Positions 25,379-34,061 of a stretch of 64,000 nt of DNA are shown in pieces (the first letter of the stretch is position 1; each line of letters opens with the position of its first letter). Source of the DNA: CAZYVD01 sp964651045 (GTDB lineage Bacteria; Zhuqueibacterota; QNDG01; DSAB01); the NCBI GenBank assembly GCA_964651045.1, contig CAZYVD010000004.1, positions 24,420 to 88,419 of the forward strand, written 5' to 3'. The translations under genes were made by a program, and so were the position numbers. The notes beneath the pieces were generated by a model. That model saw only the letters and a program-made list of their open reading frames with translations. It made no database searches and was not told the DNA's origin.

Positions 25379-26248
25379 CTAAAAGGTTATATCGGGTAAT
25401 TTAATCTTGTGTTCATCAAATGCGAATTCATCAGGATCGATACCAATTGCCAGGCCTAAAAGCTCGAGATAATGAAACACAGGCATCCTCTCCATCTCAC
25501 TACCTGCAAGAATATATTGACCCGTATCATAATTAAGAATGCATGAAGGACAGTGGGACACAATAGCATCCGCACCAACCATTTTCGCACCCTTAATTTT
25601 TCTTATTATCAGTTTCGACATGATGTCCCTATCTACAAGTCCCACACCAACACCACAGCAGAGATTCTTGTCTGGATAGTCTGGTGTTTCCAGGCCTATG
25701 GCCCGACACAACTCATCGAGCTTCTCTGGATAAAGTGGATCGTCTGTCTTTAAGATGTTTGAAGGCCTAGTAAAATGGCATCCAACATGTACTGCTACAC
25801 GAAGTTTAATTGGTCTTGTGGCATAATCTTCAATTTTCTTTAATCCTATCCTTTCATAAAGCAACTGCTCAAGGTGGATCACTTCAATCTTTCCATTATA
25901 CTCTCTGCCCGTTTCCTTAAGAATCGAATTAATTTCTTCTTTGATTTTTTTATCTCTCATCTCCTCCTGTGCCATTCTGAGTGTTTCAAAACAGCCAGAA
26001 CAGAGAGTAAGTATGTTGAGATCCTCCTCCTCAGCAATCGTTAAATTCCTTGCTGCAAGAGCCAGCCATGTTTTGTGATCGATTGCCTTAGTAGAAACTG
26101 GATCGGGACAGCATGAAAATGGAAGATCAACAATATCTACACCAAGCTCTGGTAAGACTCTCCGCGCTGATAGTTCGATCCAAGGCAGGCGGAACTGTAT
26201 TGTACACCCCCAGAATAGCGCATATCTTTTTATTTTCTCATTCATCAT
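25379..26248 (-). CDS. hdrB: HdrB-like CCG iron-sulfur protein
   Basis: HdrB carries two noncubane [4Fe-4S] clusters at CCG motifs. In this 289-residue protein they are the group WGCTIQ, FSCCPDP and TLCSGC and the group VGCHFTRP, LCCGVGVGL and HCPSC. It starts MMNEKIKRYALFWGC and overlaps the hdrC end by 11 bases. It would act with HdrC and the HdrA-MvhD fusion to form a soluble complex. In bacteria such complexes use acceptors other than CoM-S-S-CoB, so its disulfide or other substrate is unknown. Confidence 0.93.
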   Translation of the reverse strand: MMNEKIKRYALFWGCTIQFRLPWIELSARRVLPELGVDIVDLPFSCCPDPVSTKAIDHKTWLALAARNLTIAEEEDLNILTLCSGCFETLRMAQEEMRDKKIKEEINSILKETGREYNGKIEVIHLEQLLYERIGLKKIEDYATRPIKLRVAVHVGCHFTRPSNILKTDDPLYPEKLDELCRAIGLETPDYPDKNLCCGVGVGLVDRDIMSKLIIRKIKGAKMVGADAIVSHCPSCILNYDTGQYILAGSEMERMPVFHYLELLGLAIGIDPDEFAFDEHKIKLPDITF

Positions 26249-26807
26249 CTAATGTTCTAGAGACTTCCAGCAGATCGAAGAATCCACTCTTTTGAAGTAT
26301 TTTTTTTATTTCATCTAAAGATGGCTGCATTATCTCAGGAAGACCGAGCTCTCTTCTAATCTTTTTTATTCTATCATTGTATCGAATTAAAAATCCAGAG
26401 GCCAGTTCTCCCCCATTCCTGATTATCAAGTTAGGTACTCGCTCACCAGACCTGAAGGCCAGATTCTTCAGTTTGAAAAATATACCTGTCAGAGCCACTC
26501 CCTGTGGACAGTGCTCCTGACATGAATAACATCCACCACACCACCACAGACTGAGCTCATTAAAAATATTGGAAAAATCGTTCCTGGAAAGCTTATATAT
26601 TATTCGACGAGGATTTTTCTCAGAGTCGACCTGAAAGACAGGACACGAACTTGCACACGTTGTACATTGCAGACATGGTAAAACCTGCCTCGACAACTCC
26701 TCAAGTTCAATCATTATAAAATCCTCTTTTTCTCTAATCATCTCCGATATATCGCCCACTCTAACTATCCGCCTTTTTTTTGACATTCCTTGCATGTTCC
26801 TGAGCAA
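26238..26807 (-). CDS. hdrC: HdrC-like ferredoxin subunit
   Basis: HdrC relays electrons from HdrA to HdrB by two [4Fe-4S] clusters. Here they are bound by CLQCTTCASSCP and CGGCYSCQEHCP. Length is 189 residues from the TTG at 26807; ATG codons at 26795 and 26786 are alternative starts, and no ribosome site clearly decides between them. All choices overlap the 3' end of the hdrA-mvhD gene, which implies coupled translation. The helical C-terminal part is usual for bacterial HdrC. Confidence 0.92.
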   Translation of the reverse strand: MLRNMQGMSKKRRIVRVGDISEMIREKEDFIMIELEELSRQVLPCLQCTTCASSCPVFQVDSEKNPRRIIYKLSRNDFSNIFNELSLWWCGGCYSCQEHCPQGVALTGIFFKLKNLAFRSGERVPNLIIRNGGELASGFLIRYNDRIKKIRRELGLPEIMQPSLDEIKKILQKSGFFDLLEVSRTLDDE

Positions 26808-29145
26808 CTCTCGACATCTTTATCATCATGTTCTGAAACTTTTTGCCCTCTCCTGCTGAAATCCACTCTATATGGAAACGCTTCTGATCGATATTGTTCT
26901 TCTCCATCCATCTTCTGATGCGTCTTTCTCTTTTTATAGCAAAGCGATTACCAGATATAAAATGACAGTCCTGCGGATGACATCCGGTAAGTGCTACAGC
27001 ACCAGCACCGAGTTTAAATGCCTCGTAAACGAAATCTGGATCCACTCTTCCAGAACACATTGTCCTTATAACCCTTCCATTTGTAGGATACTGCATTCTC
27101 GAGACCCCAGCAAGATCTGCACCTCCATAACTACAGAATGTACAGGCAAAGCAGATAACCTTTTGCTCAGGTTTATTTCTCAGTGCAGCTCTAACCTGTT
27201 CGAGTATCTGCTCATCTGTGAAGTGGCGCATTATTATGCAGTCTTCAGGACAATCAGCAGCACATGTGCCACATCCCTCACAAAGTGCTTTGTTTACTAC
27301 CGCAGGCGTCACTCCCTTCTCTTCTATTGTTATTGCCCCATAGGGACATCTGTTCAAACAGGTACCACAGGATATGCAACGCGAACCATCGACCTCTGCA
27401 AAGATCGGCTCAATCTTTACTTCACCCTGTGCCATAAGCTGGGCAGCCCTCACCGCAGCAGCACTCGCCTGTGTCACGCTCTCCTTGATATCCTTGGGCG
27501 ACTCCACGCCACCGGCTATAAATATCCCTCTTGATGCAGTATCTACAGGTTTTAGCTTCGGGTGAGCCTCCAGCAAGAATCCATTTGGCCCTCGAGGCAG
27601 TGGAATCGGTACAACCTTGGGATCCGGAGGGTCTGCACCTATGGATAGAACGACCATCTCAAATTCGGGGGATATGAAGCGGTTCTCATTCTGATCCTCA
27701 ACAAATATTCTAAGATTTCTTGAATCTGGATCCTCCTGGATCTCCGAAGGACGTCCCCTTATAAATCTTACTCCTTCTTCCCTAGCCCTCTTATAGAGCT
27801 GCTCAAATCCTTTTCCAAAAGCACGGATATCTATGTAAAAAACTGTAACATCTATCTCCGGCCAGTGTTCCTTTATCAGAAGAGTCGATTTAATTGTTTC
27901 AAGACAGCAGAAATTTGAACAATATGTATTAAAACGAACATCACGAGATCCCACACACTGTATGAATCCAACACTCTTTGGCTGCCTCATATCACTCGGT
28001 CTCACGAGATTGCCCTCTGTTGGGCCAGAAGCATTGAACAGTCTTTCAAATTCGAGGGTCGTCAATACATTTGGATACCTCCCCCAGCCATATTCTGGTA
28101 TTAGAGAAGCATCGAAGGGTTTGAAGCCCGTTGCTATTATGATTGTGCCTATCTCTATCTCTTCTATCCGGTCGCGATCATCATAATTTATGCAATCTGC
28201 TCCTTTTTCACGACAGACCTCCCTGCACTTTCCGCATTTAATAGGATTAACTCCATGACAGTGTTCAATGTCTATGAGGTACTGGGAAGGCACGGCTTGA
28301 GGAAATGGCATATAGATTGCCTTTCTCCATGACAGATGGCCATCTACCTCCCTCGGTACAGCTATCGGACAAACACTTGTACATTCATCGCATGCTGAAC
28401 ACTCATCATTAACATACCGCGCCTTTCTCAATATTTTTGCCGTAAAATTACCTACATATCCTTTTATCTCTATTACCTCTGAGTAAGCCATCAGGGTTAT
28501 GTTTGGATGGTTCTGTACGTCCGACATCTTTGGGCCTAGTATGCATATAGAACAATCCATTGTGGGAAATGTCTTATCCAGCACAGCCATGATTCCGCCA
28601 ATAGAGGGAGACTTTTCAACAAGATATACCTTGTATCCAGAATCTGCCAGATCAAGCGAGGCCTGAATACCTGCCACACCTCCACCTATCACAAGTGCAC
28701 TCGGCCTGATTTTTACCCTCGGCTCTATCTGAGGCTCAAGAAGTCTTGCCTTTGCAACGGCCATCTCAACCAGCTCAAATGCCTTCTGAGTTGCCTTTGC
28801 CGGTTCATGCTGATGCACCCATGAACACTGCTCTCTTATATTAGCCATTTCAAACAGATAGGGATTTACACCTGCCGATGCAGTGGTCTCTTTAAAGGTC
28901 TCAAGATGAAGCTTTGGTGAACAGGATGCAACGACGACCCTGTTGAGCTTATTTTCTCTTATAGCCTTTCTTATCGATGCCTGGCCCACATCGCTGCAGC
29001 TGTACTTATTTGTATCAACAAAAACAACATCATCTATTTTTTCTGCCATTTTTGCCAGTTTCTCTATATCCACAGTGGCAGCAATGTTTCTTCCACATCC
29101 GCAGATAAAAACACCTATCCTGAGATTCTTGCTTTCGTTATTCAT
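26761..29145 (-). CDS. hdrA: HdrA-MvhD fusion protein
   Basis: This is a 794-residue fusion from the ATG at 29145. The HdrA part begins RIGVFICGCGRNIAATVD and contains the FAD motif SALVIGGGVAGIQ, GGIMAVLDKTFPTMDCSICILGPKM, CSACDECTSVCP, and two C-terminal 4Fe-4S motifs (CISCGTCLNRCP and CEGCGTCAADCP). The last 120 residues are an MvhD domain (CFACTFCSYGGADLAG, TMCSGRVDP and TGCHPQDCHF). HdrC and HdrB follow, giving a complete HdrABC-MvhD unit of the kind used in flavin-based electron bifurcation. The upstream reading frame reaches 29220, but MNNESKN after the TGATG overlap with korC is the sensible start. Confidence 0.94.
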   Translation of the reverse strand: MNNESKNLRIGVFICGCGRNIAATVDIEKLAKMAEKIDDVVFVDTNKYSCSDVGQASIRKAIRENKLNRVVVASCSPKLHLETFKETTASAGVNPYLFEMANIREQCSWVHQHEPAKATQKAFELVEMAVAKARLLEPQIEPRVKIRPSALVIGGGVAGIQASLDLADSGYKVYLVEKSPSIGGIMAVLDKTFPTMDCSICILGPKMSDVQNHPNITLMAYSEVIEIKGYVGNFTAKILRKARYVNDECSACDECTSVCPIAVPREVDGHLSWRKAIYMPFPQAVPSQYLIDIEHCHGVNPIKCGKCREVCREKGADCINYDDRDRIEEIEIGTIIIATGFKPFDASLIPEYGWGRYPNVLTTLEFERLFNASGPTEGNLVRPSDMRQPKSVGFIQCVGSRDVRFNTYCSNFCCLETIKSTLLIKEHWPEIDVTVFYIDIRAFGKGFEQLYKRAREEGVRFIRGRPSEIQEDPDSRNLRIFVEDQNENRFISPEFEMVVLSIGADPPDPKVVPIPLPRGPNGFLLEAHPKLKPVDTASRGIFIAGGVESPKDIKESVTQASAAAVRAAQLMAQGEVKIEPIFAEVDGSRCISCGTCLNRCPYGAITIEEKGVTPAVVNKALCEGCGTCAADCPEDCIIMRHFTDEQILEQVRAALRNKPEQKVICFACTFCSYGGADLAGVSRMQYPTNGRVIRTMCSGRVDPDFVYEAFKLGAGAVALTGCHPQDCHFISGNRFAIKRERRIRRWMEKNNIDQKRFHIEWISAGEGKKFQNMMIKMSRVAQEHARNVKKKADS

Positions 29146-29723
29146 CAACTCTGACTCTCTTTTCCCAATTTTATTCCAACCTTGAAGGCAGCGATATTCT
29201 TCTCTGCCAGTCCCGGCCACTCTTCTGCGATCGTCTTCTCTATCTCTAAAGCATCTCCGATCTTTAGAATAGAATGTAATGCACCGACCAGTACTATGTT
29301 TGAACCTATTCGATTCCCAAATATCTTTTCTGAAGCGAGTGTTGCGGATATCAAATAAATCTTGCCCCTAAACTGTTTAATAGAAAATCTTTTGAGTGAT
29401 ACCATCTCTGGATCTATGATGAGATGTTCTATGAATCCATTTTTAACTTCAGATACAAATTTAATAAAAGATTCGTTTGACATACATATCAAAACCTGCG
29501 GGGTCCGAATTTTAGGAAAATCTATCTCCTCATCGGAAATTATCAGGTCAGAGTATGAGAGTCCTCCTCTCGATTCTGGACCGTAATTTTGTGACTGACA
29601 TACAAACTTATTAGTGCTCTTTATTAAAGACTTTCCCAATATCGTGGCTGCAGACTGCAACCCCTGTCCACCAGCTCCTGCAAATCTGATTTCGATTCTA
29701 TTTTTTATTTCACCACTATTCAT
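29145..29723 (-). CDS. korC: 2-Oxoacid:ferredoxin oxidoreductase gamma subunit (Kor type)
   Basis: The protein is 192 residues long and has the gamma-subunit signature IRFAGAGGQGLQSAATILG, followed by CQSQNYGPESRGGLSYSDLII and NIVLVGALHSIL. It forms part of a four-subunit 2-oxoacid oxidoreductase with korB, korA and korD just upstream. Start and stop codons overlap on both sides. The next gene in the direction of transcription is hdrA-mvhD, which would consume the reduced ferredoxin this enzyme makes or supply ferredoxin to it. Confidence 0.92.
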   Translation of the reverse strand: MNSGEIKNRIEIRFAGAGGQGLQSAATILGKSLIKSTNKFVCQSQNYGPESRGGLSYSDLIISDEEIDFPKIRTPQVLICMSNESFIKFVSEVKNGFIEHLIIDPEMVSLKRFSIKQFRGKIYLISATLASEKIFGNRIGSNIVLVGALHSILKIGDALEIEKTIAEEWPGLAEKNIAAFKVGIKLGKESQS

Positions 29724-30580
29724 GATCCCTTCATTGATGCTTCAATTATTCTTCTGTATTCATGTGTAAATTCGGCTCTATTGAGTTTCACAAACTCGCC
29801 ACACACGATCTTTGTTAAATCCGACTTTGCATCACCAGGAGAAACAGTAAATGGTTCCACAACTTCTGAAATATCCTCAAAAATTTTAAGCATATCTATT
29901 GAATCACCCATTTGATTGTATTTGCCAAAATATGTGGGACATGCCGATACTATCTCAATGAATGCCATGCCGAATTCCCTTGCATGAAGAATCGCATTTG
30001 CAAAGGAGTCCTCCATTCTGACCTGATGTAGTGCAGTCCATCTGGCAACATATGTTGCGCCAGAGGCTGCTGCCAGTTCAACCAGATTAAAGGTCCTCTC
30101 AATATTACCGTACGGAGTAGATTGCGTCAGATACTCACCCTTTGGTGTGGTGGGTGCCATCTGCCCGCCTGTCATTCCATAGATGAAATTGTTCACGCAG
30201 ACTACCGTAATTCCAATATTCCTCCTTGCAGCGTGAATGAGATGATTACCACCAATCGCCACTATATCACCATCGCCAGAGAAAACCACAACATCGAGTT
30301 CTGGATTTGCAATCTTTACACCAGTGGCAAAAGGAATCGTTCTTCCGTGAGTTGTATGAAACGCACCGGTATTAAAATAACCGCTTGCCCTTCCTGTACA
30401 TCCAATACCAGAAACTACTACAAGATTGTTCCTGTTTTCAATCACCCTATCAAATGCTCTGGCCATGCATGAGATTGTGGAACCAATCGTGCACCCGGAA
30501 CAGAAAACAAATGGAAGTCTATCTCCTCTTATCCATTCTGAAAGAGGATGTCCATACTCTTTTAATTCGCCTTCAATCAA
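29720..30580 (-). CDS. korB: 2-Oxoacid:ferredoxin oxidoreductase beta subunit (TPP-binding, Kor type)
   Basis: The beta subunit binds thiamine diphosphate at FSGDGDIVAIGGNHLIHAAR, with the metal-binding Asn in VCVNNFIYGMTGGQ. The N-terminal FVFCSGCTIGST and GIGCTGR hold conserved cysteine and glycine residues. Length is 286 residues. The start is a TTG overlapping the korA stop (TTGA) and preceded by GGAGGAGAT. The family cleaves 2-oxoglutarate or branched 2-oxoacids to acyl-CoA, CO2 and reduced ferredoxin; the substrate here is not certain. Confidence 0.93.
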   Translation of the reverse strand: MIEGELKEYGHPLSEWIRGDRLPFVFCSGCTIGSTISCMARAFDRVIENRNNLVVVSGIGCTGRASGYFNTGAFHTTHGRTIPFATGVKIANPELDVVVFSGDGDIVAIGGNHLIHAARRNIGITVVCVNNFIYGMTGGQMAPTTPKGEYLTQSTPYGNIERTFNLVELAAASGATYVARWTALHQVRMEDSFANAILHAREFGMAFIEIVSACPTYFGKYNQMGDSIDMLKIFEDISEVVEPFTVSPGDAKSDLTKIVCGEFVKLNRAEFTHEYRRIIEASMKGS

Positions 30581-31719
30581 TTTTGGATCTCCTCCAATAT
30601 TTCCAGGGGATGTATGGGTTCTGAAGATGGCCTTGCAATAAGATCTATCTTTGTTGAACCTGTGAACCTATCCACCTCATGAATTATCTGTCCATAGTTC
30701 AACTCTACTACCACAACTCTCTTTACCCTCTTTGCCAGATCTCTTATCTGCTCCTCAGGAAATGGCCAGATTGTACGCAGTCGTAGCATGCCGATCTTCA
30801 TCCCCCTGCGCCTCCCCTCCTTTACTGCACCCTTTGCACTTCTTGCACTTATTCCATAGGAAACTATTCCGATCTCTGCATCTTCCAACATGAACTGATC
30901 GACTCGAGTTATTTTATCCCTGTTGGTTCTTATCTTGTCATTCAGCCTCTTTACAAGCCTGTATTGAGCCTCGGGTGTCATATCTGGATATCCTCTCTCG
31001 TCGTGAGTCAGCCCGGATGCATAGAATCTATATTGAGAACCAAAGATAGCCATTGTCGGAACCAAATCTTTATTCGATTTAAATGGTCGATACTCTTCTG
31101 GAGATGTTCTCGGGACCTTTCTATTTTTCAATCTAATCTTCTCTCTTGGTGGAATTATCAATTTTTCCTTTAGATGTACAATTGTCTCGTCTGCAAGAAC
31201 TATAACCGGTACTCGCCATCTTTCTGATAGGTTAAATGCATCGATCATCATGTCGAATGCTTCCTGTACAGAGTATGGTGCAAGTGTGATTATCTCATAA
31301 TCGCCGTGAGAACCCCATTTTGGCTGCATCACATCTCCCTGACCCGTCTTTGTCGGCTGACCAGTACTGGGCGAGGCCCGCATTGCATTTACTATAACTA
31401 TGGGTGCCTCTGTCATTACTGCCAGACCTATCGACTCGAGCATCAATGAGAATCCTGGACCCGATGTTGCAGTCATCGCCTTTTTACCGGCATATGAGGC
31501 TCCGATACACGCAACCGATGATGCTATCTCATCCTCCATCTGGATAAAGCTGCCGCCTACTTGCGGAAGCCTCTTTGACATGTGTTCTGCAATTTCTGAA
31601 CTCGGAGTGATCGGGTATCCTGCAAAGAAACGACATCCAGCGGCAATTGCTCCCTCGGCAATCGCCTCATTGCCCATTACATAGTGTATTCCAGTCAATA
31701 CTGACCTGTCACTCTTCAT
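30577..31719 (-). CDS. korA: 2-Oxoacid:ferredoxin oxidoreductase alpha subunit (Kor type)
   Basis: The alpha subunit carries GNEAIAEGAIAAGCRFFAGYPITPSSEIAE, ATSGPGFSLMLESIGLAVM and PSTGQPTKTGQGDVMQ, typical of 2-oxoglutarate:ferredoxin oxidoreductase alpha chains. The C-terminal domain (IGMLRLRTIWPFPEEQI) is the transketolase-like end. Length is about 380 residues from the ATG at 31719; a GTG at 31734 is the alternative and also has a good ribosome site. It overlaps korD slightly. A 2-oxoglutarate or 2-oxoisovalerate role would both fit the cluster. Confidence 0.93.
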   Translation of the reverse strand: MKSDRSVLTGIHYVMGNEAIAEGAIAAGCRFFAGYPITPSSEIAEHMSKRLPQVGGSFIQMEDEIASSVACIGASYAGKKAMTATSGPGFSLMLESIGLAVMTEAPIVIVNAMRASPSTGQPTKTGQGDVMQPKWGSHGDYEIITLAPYSVQEAFDMMIDAFNLSERWRVPVIVLADETIVHLKEKLIIPPREKIRLKNRKVPRTSPEEYRPFKSNKDLVPTMAIFGSQYRFYASGLTHDERGYPDMTPEAQYRLVKRLNDKIRTNRDKITRVDQFMLEDAEIGIVSYGISARSAKGAVKEGRRRGMKIGMLRLRTIWPFPEEQIRDLAKRVKRVVVVELNYGQIIHEVDRFTGSTKIDLIARPSSEPIHPLEILEEIQN

Positions 31720-32035
31720 CTCTATTCCTGACACCGCCTTCCTCTCCTTTCGATCTCTTTGGCTTCAGGAAAATTGCAAACTCAGGACAGTGACGGTAGC
31801 AATTCATACACTCATCACAATTTTCATCTGCTACCACTTTTACAAAATAGTTTCCCCTGGTGTTAAATTCATCTGTCGTCAACTCCAGGACATCATTCTT
31901 ACAAAAGGTCAAACATATCTTACAAGATGTTCCTTTGCAGAGCTCAGGTATTATTACAATCTCCATACTCCTCTGGATCTTGGGTTTATCGAACAGAGGT
32001 GTCCGCTCTCTTTTGTGCTTATGCCTTGTCATCAT
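31709..32035 (-). CDS. korD: Ferredoxin-type delta subunit of 2-oxoacid oxidoreductase (Kor type)
   Basis: This small protein of about 108 residues has two cluster-binding motifs, CKGTSCKICLTFC and CDECMNCYRHCP, between a basic N-terminus and a charged C-terminus. It would be the ferredoxin-like subunit of the Kor complex, with genes for alpha, beta and gamma directly following. The start (ATG at 32035 or 32032) overlaps the ptb stop. The first motif has a CxxxxCxxCxxxC spacing unlike a standard CxxCxxCxxxC. Confidence 0.88.
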   Translation of the reverse strand: MMTRHKHKRERTPLFDKPKIQRSMEIVIIPELCKGTSCKICLTFCKNDVLELTTDEFNTRGNYFVKVVADENCDECMNCYRHCPEFAIFLKPKRSKGEEGGVRNRDEE

Positions 32036-32961
32036 CAATTCTTATAAAATTTTTCTATAGCCATCTTCGATGCAAGTACTATCGAATAGAATTTAGAATC
32101 GTCACTATCCGCTCTCGATGTTAAAACAACTGGAGCAGTCGTACCTACAACTATTGATGCAGCAGTGCCCCTTGCCAGAAGCGTTGTGGACTTGTAGAAT
32201 GTGTTTGCGGTCTCGATATTCGGAAATATCAATATATCTGCCTCTCCATTTATGGGACTCTCGAGTCCCTTTATCTTGCAGTGTTCTTTAGATATTGAAA
32301 CGTCGAGGGCAAGAGGGCCGTCAACAATCGCTCCCTGAATCTGTTTTCTCTGTGTCATTGCAGTTATCACGGCAGCATCTACGGATGACTGCATTTTGAA
32401 ACTTATTGTCTCTGTGGCAGAAACAAGCGCAGCCTTTGGCATCTTAATGCCAATTGCATGTGCAACCTCTATTGTATATTTAAGTATCTCTACCTTCTGG
32501 TCAAGATCTGGACTCGGAATTATTGCAGCATCTGCAATTATCAAAAGCTTTGGATATGCTGGAATTTCCATCAATGCTGCATGACTGAGGAGTCCATCCT
32601 TTGGAAGCAGTCCATTGTCCTTATCGAGTATTGCCTTCATATATGTCGCAGTGTTCACCAACCCCTTCATCAATATGTCTGCCCTCTTTTCTCTAACCAT
32701 CCTTACTGCCTCTGCTGCTGCTTCACTCTCATCAGGAATATCTATGACCTCAAAAAGTGAGACATCTATACCCCTCTCCTCCACTACTTTTTCTATTTTC
32801 CGCATATCTCCTACTAATACTGCTTTTACTACACTCTCTTTTACTGCATGCGCTATTGCCAGTATTGTATCGAGATCCTGACCTGCTGCTACTGCCAATG
32901 TTGGAGTCGTGTCTATCTTTACACTCTCCAAAAGGTCACTCAATTTATGTATCGGTTTCAC
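32035..32961 (-). CDS. ptb: Phosphate butyryltransferase (phosphotransacylase)
   Basis: Ptb converts butyryl-CoA and phosphate into butyryl-phosphate and CoA. This 308-residue protein fits the Pta/Ptb family: LAVAAGQDLDTILAIAHAV, DILMKGLVNTATYMKAILDK, ALMEIPAYPKLLIIADAAI and DVSISKEHCKIKGLESPINGEADILIFPNIE. Two butyrate kinase genes lie just upstream, so the set makes ATP from butyryl-CoA or branched acyl-CoA. By eye it is closer to Ptb than to acetate-type Pta, whose chain is usually longer. Confidence 0.93.
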   Translation of the reverse strand: MKPIHKLSDLLESVKIDTTPTLAVAAGQDLDTILAIAHAVKESVVKAVLVGDMRKIEKVVEERGIDVSLFEVIDIPDESEAAAEAVRMVREKRADILMKGLVNTATYMKAILDKDNGLLPKDGLLSHAALMEIPAYPKLLIIADAAIIPSPDLDQKVEILKYTIEVAHAIGIKMPKAALVSATETISFKMQSSVDAAVITAMTQRKQIQGAIVDGPLALDVSISKEHCKIKGLESPINGEADILIFPNIETANTFYKSTTLLARGTAASIVVGTTAPVVLTSRADSDDSKFYSIVLASKMAIEKFYKN

Positions 32962-32976
32962 AATAGCTCCTATAAT

Positions 32977-34050
32977 CTAGTATACTTTTGGTTTCTCCTC
33001 ACCGCGTAGGACCCTCAGTGCCCCCTCTGCAAGGGCCATCATCTCCTTTTCACCATGCGAGACAAAGATGCGGGCTATCCACCTTACTCTTTCCTTTATC
33101 ATTCTGACAAGCTCATCGTCATATGTAAGTCCACCGGATAAAACAATTCCATCTACTCTGCCTTTCAATACGGTAGCACATGCTCCAATCTCCTTGGCGA
33201 TCTGGTATGACATTGCCTCATAAATGAGTCTTGCCTTTTGATCTCCTTTTTCGATCATCTCCTTTGTCTTACGCATATCATTTGTACCAAGATAGGCAAC
33301 CATACCAGCATTTCCTACAAGTCGCCTCTTTAACTCTTCCTTTGTATATTTGCCAGAAAAACAAAGTTCAAGAAGTTGGCCAGCAGGAACTCCTCCTGCT
33401 CTCTCTGGAGCAAATGGACCATCACCATCAAATGCATTGTTTACATCTATAACCCTGCCTCTTTTATGAACTCCTACAGAAATCCCTCCTCCCATGTGTA
33501 CAACCACAAGGTTCATCTCTTCATACTCTTTATCAAGCTCTGCAGCAACTCTTCTGGCTATTGCCTTCTGATTGAGAGCATGAAATATGGAACGCCTCTC
33601 AATTTCCGGTATACCCGATATCCTTGCAACAGGTTCCATCTCATCTACTACAACTGGATCTACAATAAATGCCGGAACTCCAACCATCTCCGCTATATCG
33701 TGTGCAATTATTCCTCCCAGATTCGATGCATGCTCTCCCCTCTTTCCGCTCTTGAGATCAGAAAGCATCTTTTTATTCACCCTGTATGTACCGCTCGGAA
33801 TAGGCCTTAAGAGTCCACCTCTTCCAACAACACAATCTATATTTTTAATTTCAATGCTGTTTATCTTTAAAGCCTCCTCGATTATTCCCACCCGAAACTG
33901 ATGCTGATCAGAAATCGATTTAAACTTTTGAAGTTCCTTTTCGCTGTGCTGGATAGATGACATGAAGATTTCCCTCTTGTCCTCATATAGAGCAACCTTG
34001 GTAGAAGTAGATCCAGGATTGATCACCAATATTCGAAAGCTCTTTGCCAA
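32977..34050 (-). CDS. buk: Butyrate kinase (copy 1)
   Basis: This ASKHA-fold kinase transfers phosphate between acyl-phosphate and ADP. The N-terminal phosphate loop is INPGSTSTKVALYED; GRGGLLRPIPSGTYRV, HMGGGISVGVHKRGRVIDVNNAFDGDGPF and VLSGGLTYDDELV are diagnostic. Its 357 residues are the normal size. It lies 11 bases from the second kinase copy and 15 bases from ptb. It differs noticeably from copy 2, so the two may have different acyl preferences (linear versus branched). Confidence 0.94.
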   Translation of the reverse strand: MAKSFRILVINPGSTSTKVALYEDKREIFMSSIQHSEKELQKFKSISDQHQFRVGIIEEALKINSIEIKNIDCVVGRGGLLRPIPSGTYRVNKKMLSDLKSGKRGEHASNLGGIIAHDIAEMVGVPAFIVDPVVVDEMEPVARISGIPEIERRSIFHALNQKAIARRVAAELDKEYEEMNLVVVHMGGGISVGVHKRGRVIDVNNAFDGDGPFAPERAGGVPAGQLLELCFSGKYTKEELKRRLVGNAGMVAYLGTNDMRKTKEMIEKGDQKARLIYEAMSYQIAKEIGACATVLKGRVDGIVLSGGLTYDDELVRMIKERVRWIARIFVSHGEKEMMALAEGALRVLRGEEKPKVY

Positions 34051-34061
34051 TTTAATCTCCT

